Positions 9,566-16,882 of a DNA stretch of 40,158 bases are shown here, one piece after another; position 1 is the first letter of the stretch, and each line of letters starts with the position of its first letter. Origin of the DNA: Phycisphaeraceae bacterium (GTDB taxonomy: Bacteria > Planctomycetota > Phycisphaerae > Phycisphaerales > Phycisphaeraceae); contig JANQKT010000238.1 of assembly GCA_028280965.1 (NCBI GenBank), positions 1 to 40,158 of the forward strand, in the 5' to 3' direction. The position numbers and the translations under genes were made by a program. The notes under the pieces were generated by a model that saw only the letters and a list, made by a program, of their open reading frames with translations, made no database searches and was not told where the DNA came from.

Positions 9566-10030
9566 CTTGTCATGCCTCCGAGCGGAGATCCATCGAATCC
9601 ATGTACACAGCACAGCTACAAGCCCGACCGGCGCACGCACGCCGGTGGCTTTCTCCCGCTCTCATTGTGTCTCAAGCCCAGAACCCCCACAGATCGGTTC
9701 CCCTAGGTGAGACTTGAAGCCCGGCCTGCACATCGCCGGAGTCAACAGGTTGTACCCAAGACGAATCTGTGCGCCAAGAGTTAGTTTGGGCATGAACGCC
9801 ATTTTATCGCTCCCGGAAGCTCCACACCTCTGGCAGAGATCACGGTCTTGTGCGCACGCCTAGTGTGGTGTGGTTGCTAACCCCCTGCCCTGCCAAGGCT
9901 AGCCGGTATTCTTTTTCCTATTGCCCCGCCCCGCTTATGCGTGGTTCGTGCCCACGCCCCAACTTCGGGGGGGTGTGAGAATTTGGGGTTATGTTCAATA
10001 CGGCTCTAAGAACATGTGATCGAGGTTACG
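9566..10030. other. Gene-free intergenic stretch of about 460 bases
   Basis: I see no convincing coding frame. It must hold the promoter of the minus-strand membrane-protein/RHS pair, but I cannot assign -35/-10 boxes with confidence. A 7-bp GC-rich hairpin (ACCGGCG, six-base loop, CGCCGGT) at 9627-9646 would fall in the 5' leader of that transcript. A second G/C-rich stem-loop near 9952-9977 lacks a U-tract. Composition is more mixed than in neighbouring core genes. Confidence 0.5.
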
Positions 10031-10240
10031 AGAACTGGCCCGCTTGAATTGTTAGTCTGGTCCAACCCGAAAGGATCAGGCGATGCCAGGCAAGCGACAC
10101 ACGACGGAGCAGAAGGTCCGGATCTTGCGTGAGGCCGAGCAGGCCGGCAAAACGATTGTTGACGTCTGCCGCGAGCACCAGATCAGCGAGCAGACGTTCC
10201 ACCGCTGGAAGAGCGAGTTCGGGATGCTGGAGGTCGACCT
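10031..10240 (+). mobile_element. Left-end remnant of an IS3-family insertion sequence
   Basis: The first ~50 codons after ATG 10083 encode the helix-turn-helix start of an IS3-type OrfA (MPGKRHTTEQKVRILREAEQ, then SEQTFHRWKSEFGML). About 50 bases before the ATG, the stretch starting near 10031 (AACTGGCCCGC...) resembles an IS3-type terminal repeat followed by a short leader. The similarity to OrfA stops after the GML motif. There is no leucine-zipper part, no OrfB with a DDE domain and no right end, so only a fragment remains. The exact left terminus is a guess. Confidence 0.6.
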
Positions 10241-10544
10241 GCTGGACGGAGTAATCCGTGGCCACTCGATTAAGGGGGTTACGAATCAGCACGAACTGCA
10301 CAGGCTCTTGAATCACTATGGCCTTCTCGACACTACAGGCGTGCCTGACCGCTATCGAGATGGCGAAACAGGTAGGCGAGACCGGATCGCCGTGCTTAAT
10401 CGCGCAATGGCCGACCTGTTGATCGAGTGTGTCGATCCTGATGATCAGAGTACCACTGGTCCGCAATCGAGTGATGATGATGGACCAGAGCCCCGTGAGG
10501 CCAAGACGATCGATCCAAAGACGGTGGAGGGGATTGAGGCATGA
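10083..10544 (+). pseudogene. Chimeric open frame: truncated IS3 OrfA fused to unrelated sequence
   Basis: 153 codons. Residues 1-50 are the OrfA helix-turn-helix of an IS3-type transposase. Residues ~51-153 have no OrfA character; they are acidic near the end (SSDDDGPEPREAKT) and may be the 3' part of an older gene into which the insertion sequence jumped or recombined. The frame is open across the joint, so a product could be made, but transposase activity is ruled out because the coiled-coil part and OrfB are missing. It lies about 190 bases upstream of the integrase gene in the same direction. Confidence 0.55.
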
Positions 10545-10591
10545 AACACTATGAAATCAAGCAAAATATCAATCTGAGACTGCCGAATTAG
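10541..10591 (+). CDS. Possible 16-residue peptide overlapping the chimeric frame (ATGA)
   Basis: ATG at 10541 overlaps the TGA stop of the preceding frame by the classic ATGA arrangement, and GGAGGGG lies 8 bases before it. It encodes MKHYEIKQNINLRLPN. The overlap and ribosome site suggest translational coupling to whatever gene the 3' half of the chimeric frame came from. It may equally be the stump of a longer gene cut short. Weak call. Confidence 0.2.
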   Translation: MKHYEIKQNINLRLPN

Positions 10592-10736
10592 ACCGCTCTT
10601 TTTTCGCCCCGTGCGCGCACATACAAATAAATCACAGAATGTGTCTGTATCACGTACATATGGGAAAGAAAAAGAAGTGAACGAGAGTGTCGAAATGATC
10701 TCTTGGCATAAACGTCGTAGACGAAAGGACTCTGCC

Positions 10737-12089
10737 ATGGCCTCGATCTCAACCAATAAGCAGAACGGGCACCGCACGATCTACGTGACCGGCCCGGACA
10801 AGCGCCGCCCCCCGATCCGCCTGGGTAAGTGCTCAAAGAAGCAGGCGACGGTCGTCCTCGGCTTTGTGGAGGACCTGAACCGCGCCAAGAGGACCAACAG
10901 CAGCCCGGCCGACAAGACGCTGGCCTGGCTCAAGGACATCGACCCGGTGCTGTACGAGCGCATTGCTGCCGTGGGCCTGGTCGAGCCGCGCAATGATCAG
11001 ACCTTGGGCGAGTTCCTAGATGAGTACCTGGCGATACGCGAGCCGAGCGTCAAGCCCTTCACCTACTCCCGGATGAAGCAAAGCAAACGCCACGCGCTGG
11101 CCCACTTCGGGGCAGAGAAGCCGCTCCGCTCGATCACCGATGCCGATGCACAAGCGTACCGGGCGTTCCTGCTGAACGATCAGGCACTGGCTGAGGCCAC
11201 CTCCCGTAAACACTGCGGCGACGCCCGGATGTGGTTCAACTACGCCATTAAAACCGGGCTTGTCGATCACAACCCGTTCATGTGCGTGCCGGTCTCGGTG
11301 GGCGGCAACAAGAAGCGCCAGGCGTTCATCTCCGACGAATATGCACAGAAGGTGTTGGCTGAGTTGCCGACGGCGGAGCTGCGTCTGATCTTCGCTCTAG
11401 CCCGATGGGGCGGCCTACGGATTCCCAGCGAGCCCCGTGAACTGGTGTGGTCAGACGTGGGCTGGGACCGCAGACGACTGCGAGTCCCCTCGCCGAAGAC
11501 CGAACATCACACCGGGCACGAGTGCCGCACCATTCCCCTGTTCCCAGAGATCGAGCAAGCGCTGCGCGAGGTCTTCGAGAAGGCCGAGGACGGCTCCGTG
11601 CACGTGCTGCCATTCTTGCAAGAGCGAAGTGGCGCGTCCCTCCGCAAGCCCATGCTGGCCGCCATACAGCGAGCGGGGCTGAAAGTGTGGCCAAGGTTGT
11701 TTCACAACCTACGGGCCTCCCGCCAGACCGAACTGGCCGCGGTTCGACCGGCTCACGTCGTCTCAGCCTGGATGGGCAACACCGAGCAAGTTGCCGAGCG
11801 TCACTACCTCCAAGTCAGGGACGAAGACTACGAAGCGGTGCTCAACGAGGAAGTGGTGCGCAAAGCGGTGCGCGCAATGGCGACAGACCACGCTCATGCC
11901 CGCCACGGCTATAACGAAAAAGCCCCCTCTGATGCCAGAGAGGGCCATTGTGCGGTAAGTCCCGCTAAGCGCGAGACCAATAAAGTGCCCGTGACAGGAT
12001 TCGAACCTGTACTCCCTTGCGGGAACTGCCACCTGAAGACAGCGCGTCTGCCAGTTCCGCCACACGGGCGTGGGGATTGGGTAGTGTAG
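10737..12089 (+). CDS. Tyrosine recombinase / phage-type integrase, C-terminus running antisense through tRNA-Leu
   Basis: 450 residues from ATG 10737; AAAGGA lies 7 bases upstream, so I prefer this to the longer frame opening at 10611. An N-terminal arm-type domain (1-~85) is followed by a SAM-like core-binding domain (~85-190) and a catalytic domain (~200-370). Catalytic residues visible are Arg228 (in WGGLR), a lysine in SPKTEHHTG, His323 and Arg326 (FHNLR), and nucleophile Tyr357 (ERHYLQV). The usual LGH motif reads AWMGN. Residues after about 390 are not integrase-like: they are the antisense of the tRNA-Leu terminator, the whole tRNA and part of its promoter (VPVTGFEPVLP is the usual antisense reading of a tRNA T-arm). 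It probably drives integration of an element at this tRNA. The region before the gene (10,540-10,730) is AT-rich, unlike the chromosome around it. Confidence 0.9.
   Translation: MASISTNKQNGHRTIYVTGPDKRRPPIRLGKCSKKQATVVLGFVEDLNRAKRTNSSPADKTLAWLKDIDPVLYERIAAVGLVEPRNDQTLGEFLDEYLAIREPSVKPFTYSRMKQSKRHALAHFGAEKPLRSITDADAQAYRAFLLNDQALAEATSRKHCGDARMWFNYAIKTGLVDHNPFMCVPVSVGGNKKRQAFISDEYAQKVLAELPTAELRLIFALARWGGLRIPSEPRELVWSDVGWDRRRLRVPSPKTEHHTGHECRTIPLFPEIEQALREVFEKAEDGSVHVLPFLQERSGASLRKPMLAAIQRAGLKVWPRLFHNLRASRQTELAAVRPAHVVSAWMGNTEQVAERHYLQVRDEDYEAVLNEEVVRKAVRAMATDHAHARHGYNEKAPSDAREGHCAVSPAKRETNKVPVTGFEPVLPCGNCHLKTARLPVPPHGRGDWVV
11917..11945 (-). terminator. Rho-independent terminator of tRNA-Leu
   Basis: Read on the minus strand, a 9-bp stem with one C.A mismatch (11937-11945 pairing with 11922-11930, six-base loop) is followed directly by five U. 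It begins about 40 bases after the 3' end of the tRNA. It lies wholly inside the integrase frame on the other strand. Confidence 0.75.
11986..12069 (-). tRNA. tRNA-Leu (CAG anticodon)
   Basis: 84 bases, class II. The acceptor stem GCCCGTG/CACGGGC pairs perfectly (12069-12063 with 11993-11987), and the discriminator base is A (11986). The D-arm start TGGCGGAACTGGCAGACGCG is typical of bacterial leucine tRNAs. The anticodon loop CTTCAGG gives CAG. There is a long variable arm (GTTCCCGCAAGGGAG) and a T-loop GGTTCGAATCC. CCA is not encoded. The 3' end faces the integrase gene, the usual attachment position for tRNA-directed elements. Confidence 0.95.
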
Positions 12090-12110
12090 CTTGGAGGGTG
12101 GGATCGTCAA
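12083..12110 (-). promoter_or_regulatory. Promoter of tRNA-Leu
   Basis: On the minus strand, TTGACG (12110-12105), a 16-base spacer and TACACT (12088-12083) precede the mature tRNA 5' end by 13 bases, which fits a sigma-70 promoter with a short 5' leader. The TAG stop of the integrase frame lies antisense to this -10 box. Confidence 0.7.
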
Positions 12111-12185
12111 GCATGTGGGGCTGCCAAGGCGATGCCCAAAGAAAAACGCTCGCTTGGCCTGGCTTGATCTGATACAAGATCAGGC

Positions 12186-13607
12186 ATGCTGCTCATGCCA
12201 ATCAAAAAGCTTCTACTGCTGCTCACAGGCTTGTGCTGCGTCGCGGCACTCTCGACGGGATGCTCAGCGGCCGGCCCGAAACACCGCCCGCCCAACATCC
12301 TGTTCATCATGGTCGATGACCTGGGCAAGGAGTGGGTCTCCTACTACGGCGCTGAAGGGATCCAGACGCCGCATATCGATGCGCTTTCGGCCGGGGGGAT
12401 GACCTTCCGCAACGCGTGGTCGATGCCGCAGTGCACGCCGACGCGCGTGACGCTGCTGACCGGGCAGTACCCGTTCCGCCACGGCTGGACCAACCACTGG
12501 GATGTGCCGCGCTGGGGCGCGGGCGCGCACTTCGACCCCGGCCTGAACCCTTCTTTCCCGCTTGTGCTGCGCGGGGCGGGCTACAAGACCGCGGCGACGG
12601 GCAAGTGGCAGATCGACGACTTCCGCGTCGAGCCGCGCGCGATGGACGAGGCCGGCTTCGACCGCTGGTGCATGTGGACCGGCTACGAGACGGGCAACCC
12701 GCCCAGCGGCGAGCGTTTCTGGGACCCATATATCGCGACCGACGGCGTCAGCCGGACCCACGCGGGCCGGTTCGGCCCCGATGTGTACTGCGAGTTCCTC
12801 ATCGCCTTCATGCGCGAGCACCGCGACCAGCCGATGCTGCTGTACTTCCCGATGGCGCTCACACACGGCCCGCTGACCACCACCCCCGACGAACCCGACG
12901 CCGGTGGCAACGCGCGCTTCCCCGCGATGGTTCGGTACATGGACAAACTGGTCGGCCGGCTCGTCGCCGAACTCGAAGCGCTAGGCATCCGCGACCGGAC
13001 ATACATCGTCTTCACCACCGACAACGGCACGGGCATGCGCATGAACGCCAGGCGCAACGGCCGGTCGGTCCGTGCGGCGAAAGCAAAGATGGTCGAGGCG
13101 GGCACAGCCATGCCGTTCATCGTTACCGGCCCGGGGGTCCGGCCGGGCACGACGACCGATGCGCTCGTGGACTTCACCGACCTCGCGCCAACGTTCATCG
13201 ACCTGGCGGGCGGCGAAATGCCTGGCGGGCAGGCGATCGACGGCCGGTCCTTCGCCCCGCTGCTGCGCGGCGAGGCAGACGACTCGCCGCGAGCCTGGAT
13301 CCTGTCCATGGGCGGCCACCCCGCCAAACTGCGCGACGGCCGGGTCGTCCCCGCCCAGCCCTACGACGACCGCGTCCTGCGCGACAAACGGTACAAGGCC
13401 TGGGTCAGCCAAACACACGAGATCACCCGGCTCTTCGACATGCAAGCGGACCCATGGGAAGAGCAGAACCTGATCGACAGCAACGCCCCAGAACACCGGG
13501 CGGCAGTACGTAAGTTCCAAGCGATCATCGACGGCCTGCCGGAAGAGGACGCCGCGCCGAGGTATAAGCCCAACCCCGCTCAGCCGTGGGATCGGACCGA
13601 GAAGTGA
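12186..13607 (+). CDS. Sulfatase, lipoprotein-anchored (arylsulfatase A family)
   Basis: 473 residues. A type II signal (positive charge, hydrophobic core, LSTG/C) predicts lipidation at Cys26 and an outer or inner membrane location facing the periplasm. The metal-binding start NILFIMVDDLG is at 37-47. The formylglycine site is Cys83 in CTPTR, followed by TLLTGQYPFRHGW. A conserved lysine sits in ATGKWQID, and the second metal-site motif FTTDNGTG is at about 275-285. Family members hydrolyse sulfate esters, often of algal or animal polysaccharides, after Cys is converted to formylglycine by FGE; the true substrate cannot be read here. An in-frame ATG at 12195 is an alternative start. No carbohydrate enzymes flank it; it converges with hslV. 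Confidence 0.92.
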   Translation: MLLMPIKKLLLLLTGLCCVAALSTGCSAAGPKHRPPNILFIMVDDLGKEWVSYYGAEGIQTPHIDALSAGGMTFRNAWSMPQCTPTRVTLLTGQYPFRHGWTNHWDVPRWGAGAHFDPGLNPSFPLVLRGAGYKTAATGKWQIDDFRVEPRAMDEAGFDRWCMWTGYETGNPPSGERFWDPYIATDGVSRTHAGRFGPDVYCEFLIAFMREHRDQPMLLYFPMALTHGPLTTTPDEPDAGGNARFPAMVRYMDKLVGRLVAELEALGIRDRTYIVFTTDNGTGMRMNARRNGRSVRAAKAKMVEAGTAMPFIVTGPGVRPGTTTDALVDFTDLAPTFIDLAGGEMPGGQAIDGRSFAPLLRGEADDSPRAWILSMGGHPAKLRDGRVVPAQPYDDRVLRDKRYKAWVSQTHEITRLFDMQADPWEEQNLIDSNAPEHRAAVRKFQAIIDGLPEEDAAPRYKPNPAQPWDRTEK

Positions 13608-13643
13608 TGCACAAGCGGAATCAACTGCCCACAGACAGCATGG

Positions 13644-14213
13644 TCACGCCAGATCCAGCAGCGTGATGTTCGTGTTGGAGTAGATGCACAGCTCACCGGC
13701 GATGGTCAGGCCGTTGCGGCAGATATCGGACGGGGCCTGATCGGTGTGGGCCAGCAGCGCGCGGGCGGCGGCGGTGGCGAAGGTGCCGCCCGAGCCGATG
13801 CCGATGACACCGTCGCTGGGCTCGATGACGTCGCCGGTGCCGGAGACGAGCAGCGAGACCTCGGCGTCGGCGACGACCAGCAGCGACTCGAGCCGGCGGA
13901 GCGCGCGGTCGGTCCGCCACTGCTTGGCCAGCTCGACCGCGGCCTTCTTGACGTTCTGCGGCGAGTCCTGCAGGTGGCGCTGGAACCGCTCGAGCAGCGC
14001 GAAGGCGTCGGCGGCGGCGCCGGCGAAGCCGACGAGCACGCCCCTGCCGCCGGCGCCGAAATCGTCGAGTTTACGGACCTTGACGGCGTCGGCCTTGGCG
14101 ACGGCGTTGTTCATCGTGACCTGCCCGTCGCCGGCGATCGCGACCGCCTCGCCCCGCCGAACGCAGAGCACGGTCGTGCTGCGGATCTCCAGGCCGTTTC
14201 GTTTGGTTGGCAT
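13644..14213 (-). CDS. hslV: ATP-dependent protease peptidase subunit HslV (ClpQ)
   Basis: 189 residues from ATG 14213. I prefer it to ATG 14222 because a TAGAAT hexamer sits 7 bases before it, matching the leaderless layout of neighbouring genes. HslV forms a double hexamer in the cytoplasm and degrades proteins unfolded by the ATPase HslU. The N-terminal nucleophile threonine is the first T of STTVL (Thr13 from this start), so a 12-residue propeptide must be removed; E. coli HslV has only Met. Other family marks are AIAGDGQVT, VLVGFAGAAADAF, AVELAKQWRTDRALRRLE, GIGSGG and AGELCIYSN. No hslU is in the window. It diverges from rsmH and converges with the sulfatase gene. Confidence 0.93.
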   Translation of the reverse strand: MPTKRNGLEIRSTTVLCVRRGEAVAIAGDGQVTMNNAVAKADAVKVRKLDDFGAGGRGVLVGFAGAAADAFALLERFQRHLQDSPQNVKKAAVELAKQWRTDRALRRLESLLVVADAEVSLLVSGTGDVIEPSDGVIGIGSGGTFATAAARALLAHTDQAPSDICRNGLTIAGELCIYSNTNITLLDLA

Positions 14214-14220
14214 AGCGGGC

Positions 14221-14226
14221 ATTCTA
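14221..14226 (-). promoter_or_regulatory. -10-like box TAGAAT of hslV (leaderless layout)
   Basis: TAGAAT ends 7 bases before ATG 14213. The RNA start would fall at or next to the start codon. No Shine-Dalgarno sequence is present. Confidence 0.45.
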
Positions 14227-14301
14227 CGCCTGTGCCGCGGGCGGTGCGAAGCGGGCCGTGGCGATGAATGCGGGCCGGATGGGACGCTTCGCGTCTGCCG
14301 C

Positions 14302-14307
14302 TACACT
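14302..14307 (+). promoter_or_regulatory. -10-like box TACACT of rsmH (leaderless layout)
   Basis: TACACT ends exactly 6 bases before ATG 14314, with no Shine-Dalgarno site between. It would start the division/wall transcript. Confidence 0.55.
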
Positions 14308-14313
14308 TCCGGC

Positions 14314-15318
14314 ATGGATCCTGGTGCCGACCCATCCGCCGGCCACGTGCCCGTGCTGTTGAACGAGGTTCTCTGCTTCTTGGACCTTGAAGATGCGCAC
14401 CCGGGCCTGCGCGTGCTCGATTGTACGCTCGGCCGAGGCGGGCACGCGGCGAATATCATCCCGCGGACCGGGCCCCGCGGGACGTACATCGGCCTGGACC
14501 TAGACCCGGCCAACCTGGCATATGCAGAGCAGCGCCTGTCGCCGATTGCTGCGCAGCACGGCGTCACGCTGCACCTGGCGAACACGAGCTTTGCCTCCGC
14601 GCAGACGGTCTTGCGCAGCCACAACATCGATCGTGTTGATCGCGTGCTCGCGGACCTCGGCTTCGCGTCGAACCAGGTCGATGACCCGGCACGCGGCCTG
14701 TCGTTTAAGCACGACGGCCCGCTGGACATGCGGCTGGACCCCAGCGCCCCAACGACCGCGGCGGGCCTGGTCAACCGGCTGGGCGAGGGCGAATTGGCGG
14801 ACGTGATCTACCGGTTCGGAGATGAACGGTTGAGCCGACGGATCGCGCGGAAAATTGTGCAGGCGCGCGGCGATCGGCCGATCTCTACAACATCCCAGCT
14901 CGCCGAGATTTGCCGCCGCGCATACCCCCGCAGCAGTCAACGGAATCGTTCGACGATCGACCCGGCGACACGCACGTTCCAGGCCCTGCGGATCGCGGTG
15001 AACGGCGAGCTGGACGCCTTGGACACGCTGCTTGGACGGCTGCCCGAGATCGTCGTAGGTGGCGGGCTGGCCGGGATCATCAGCTTCCACTCGCTGGAGG
15101 ACCGGCCGGTCAAGCAGGCCTTCCTGAAGCTTGAGCAACAAGACCTGTTCGAACGCGTGACACGCAAGCCCGTCACCGCAAGCGAGCAGGAACAACACGA
15201 CAACCCGCGCAGCCGCAGCGCGAAACTCAGGGTCGCCAAGCGGCTCGGACCCCGCGAGGAACCCACGCACCACAACCAGGCCCCGCCGGACCCCGGCAGA
15301 CCGCCCGACACGCTATGA
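14314..15318 (+). CDS. rsmH: 16S rRNA (cytosine(1402)-N4)-methyltransferase RsmH (MraW)
   Basis: 334 residues. Uses S-adenosylmethionine to methylate N4 of C1402 in the ribosomal P site. The start ATG 14314 is supported by HVPVLLNEVL beginning at residue 11 and by the -10 box 6 bases upstream; the frame is open much further upstream only as the antisense of hslV. Motifs: DCTLGRGGH (SAM site), YIGLDLDPANL, ADLGFASNQVDDPARGLSF, DGPLDMRLDP, FQALRIAVNGEL and ISFHSLEDRPVK. These match RsmH from end to end. The last ~20 residues are a proline-rich tail. rsmH heads division/wall clusters in most bacteria, and here it precedes lysM, ftsL-like and ftsI genes. Confidence 0.96.
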   Translation: MDPGADPSAGHVPVLLNEVLCFLDLEDAHPGLRVLDCTLGRGGHAANIIPRTGPRGTYIGLDLDPANLAYAEQRLSPIAAQHGVTLHLANTSFASAQTVLRSHNIDRVDRVLADLGFASNQVDDPARGLSFKHDGPLDMRLDPSAPTTAAGLVNRLGEGELADVIYRFGDERLSRRIARKIVQARGDRPISTTSQLAEICRRAYPRSSQRNRSTIDPATRTFQALRIAVNGELDALDTLLGRLPEIVVGGGLAGIISFHSLEDRPVKQAFLKLEQQDLFERVTRKPVTASEQEQHDNPRSRSAKLRVAKRLGPREEPTHHNQAPPDPGRPPDTL

Positions 15319-15367
15319 TCGTCGGGCCGTCAGGGACGACGGCGGCCCAACCCACGGATGAATCGGC

Positions 15368-16564
15368 ATGGCTCGTGAAACCAAAGTCGGATTGATCGTC
15401 GGCCTCGGCGTGATCCTGTTCGTCGGCGTCTTTGTCTCCGACTACCTCTCGGTCCCCCAGCACAAAGATGAGCTGGGCGCCGAAGACTTGGCCAACTTCC
15501 ACCACCAGACGACCAACCAGCCGCAGTTCGTGCTGACGCGCGACGAGGCGGGTGAGGAAGGTACGCCAACGAATGATCCCGCGCGCCTCGCCGCGGCCGC
15601 GCTTGAGCAGGCCGAGCGCCGCGACGGCCCGCCTGTGGTCGAGCGTCGGGAGGTAGAGACGGTGTCCGAGCCACCGTTCCGTGAGATGAGCGACCGGCGT
15701 TTCGCCGATAGCCCGACGCCCGTCGCCCAGGAGCGCCGCACCCCGCCAACCGAGTTGATCGGCGTCGCCGATATCGACCACGGCGCCTTGTCCGAGGCCC
15801 ATCAGATCGAGCCCGAGCGCATCGGGCCCGGCGGCAACTCACTCGAACACGTCGCGCACGTCGAGATCCCCGAGACGCCGGCGATCAGGCCCCGGCCGCG
15901 TGTCGTGCTGCATGTCGTGAAGTCCGGCGAGACGCTGTCGGGCATCGCACGCCAGCACTACGACGGCGACGGGAACATGTGGCGGTCGATCCGCGACGCG
16001 AACCCGGGCAAGGTCGGGCCCAACGGCGAGGTCCGCGAGGGCGCCGAACTGGTCATCCCCAAACGCAGCGCCGACGCCGAGGACCCCACGGCGGAGCTGA
16101 CCGAGCGCGCGGCCGGCGAGGGCGAACGCCCCGCCCGACGACGCGTCCGCATGGTCACCGTCAAGAGCGGCCAGACCCTCAGCGAGATCGCGGCCGACCA
16201 GTTGGGCGACGCCAACCGCTGGCGCGACATCATGGAAGTCAACGACGATGTGCTCGAGAAGCCCGAGCTCCTGCGGGCGGGCATGAAGCTGCGCATCCCC
16301 GCGGACGGCGGGGCGGAACTGATTGAAGCGGCCAACGAAGCACTGGCTGACCGCGCAGACCGAGACCGCGAAGAAGAGCCCGAGGCCGGAAACAACAACG
16401 CCCGCACCTACACCGTGAAGCCGGGCGATAGTTTGTCGCTGATCGCCGCCAAGCAGTTGGGTAACCAGAACCGCTACAACGAAATCTTTGAGGCCAACCG
16501 CGACAAGCTCAGCAGCGCCGACGCCATCACGGTTGGCATGAAGCTTACGCTGCCGGCGCGCTAA
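15368..16564 (+). CDS. Inner-membrane protein with three LysM domains
   Basis: 398 residues. An N-terminal membrane segment (about 8-28) is followed by a long, acidic, proline-containing linker (~30-178). Three LysM domains follow at about 179-232 (HVVKSGETLSGIARQHY), 258-316 (VTVKSGQTLSEIAADQLG) and 345-398 (YTVKPGDSLSLIAAKQLG). LysM binds N-acetylglucosamine-containing glycans, so the protein probably tethers the inner membrane to peptidoglycan. The third LysM ends the protein. It sits between rsmH and the ftsL-like gene, 49 bases after rsmH and 30 bases before the next gene, so a wall or division role is likely. A TATGAT hexamer overlaps the rsmH stop codon (15314-15319) and could give an extra promoter. 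No enzyme domain is visible. Confidence 0.85.
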   Translation: MARETKVGLIVGLGVILFVGVFVSDYLSVPQHKDELGAEDLANFHHQTTNQPQFVLTRDEAGEEGTPTNDPARLAAAALEQAERRDGPPVVERREVETVSEPPFREMSDRRFADSPTPVAQERRTPPTELIGVADIDHGALSEAHQIEPERIGPGGNSLEHVAHVEIPETPAIRPRPRVVLHVVKSGETLSGIARQHYDGDGNMWRSIRDANPGKVGPNGEVREGAELVIPKRSADAEDPTAELTERAAGEGERPARRRVRMVTVKSGQTLSEIAADQLGDANRWRDIMEVNDDVLEKPELLRAGMKLRIPADGGAELIEAANEALADRADRDREEEPEAGNNNARTYTVKPGDSLSLIAAKQLGNQNRYNEIFEANRDKLSSADAITVGMKLTLPAR

Positions 16565-16594
16565 GCCAGCCCCCGGATCCGATACGGAATCGCC

Positions 16595-16882
16595 ATGACC
16601 TTCCGCTACCTCGCCGTTGTGTTGCTGTTGACCGCGATCGGTGCGGGGCTCTTAGGCATGCGCCAGCAGCAGCTCAACGACAAGCACGCCATCGCCGAGC
16701 ACCACGCCGCGATGAAGCGCGACCGCGAGCAGATCAAGGACCTGCAGGTGCGCATCGCCAAGCGGACGACGCGCGAGGCGCTCCTGGAAGCCATCGACCG
16801 CCGCCGGCTGGACCTCGAGCCGATCACCCGCCAGCCCGCCGGGACCGCGCCGGGCAACGCCGACGAGCCGACCGATGGCTGA
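16595..16882 (+). CDS. FtsL-like small bitopic protein
   Basis: 95 residues: a short cytoplasmic start, one membrane helix at about 5-22, then a charged coiled-coil stretch (~27-75) and a loose tail. Sequence alone does not identify FtsL, which is poorly conserved. The call rests on size, topology, coiled coil and position directly before ftsI and after rsmH. The end overlaps the ftsI start by 8 bases, implying translational coupling. FtsL forms a subcomplex with FtsB and FtsQ that activates FtsWI. The coiled coil is short for FtsL, so it may be a different partner of the transpeptidase. Confidence 0.65.
   Translation: MTFRYLAVVLLLTAIGAGLLGMRQQQLNDKHAIAEHHAAMKRDREQIKDLQVRIAKRTTREALLEAIDRRRLDLEPITRQPAGTAPGNADEPTDG

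Noticed and set aside
10026-10466. 146-codon minus-strand frame opposite the IS3 remnant
   Set aside because: One stretch loosely resembles a reverse-transcriptase motif, but the catalytic YxDD and other RT blocks are missing and the plus strand shows clear OrfA.
10658-10678. Tiny frame MGKKKK before the integrase gene
   Set aside because: Six codons without a good ribosome site; could be a leader peptide but nothing supports it.
12165-12182. TGATCT-six bases-AGATCA dyad just before the sulfatase start
   Set aside because: A six-base dyad arises often by chance and no regulator is nearby.
12416-13513. 365-codon frame inside the sulfatase gene, and similar +1 frames in the LplT-PlsC, icd and ispH genes
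   Set aside because: Arg/Pro/Ala-rich GC-driven shadows of the real frames.
13744-14313. Upstream extension of the rsmH frame
   Set aside because: It is antisense to hslV; RsmH homology starts only after ATG 14314, which has its own -10 box.
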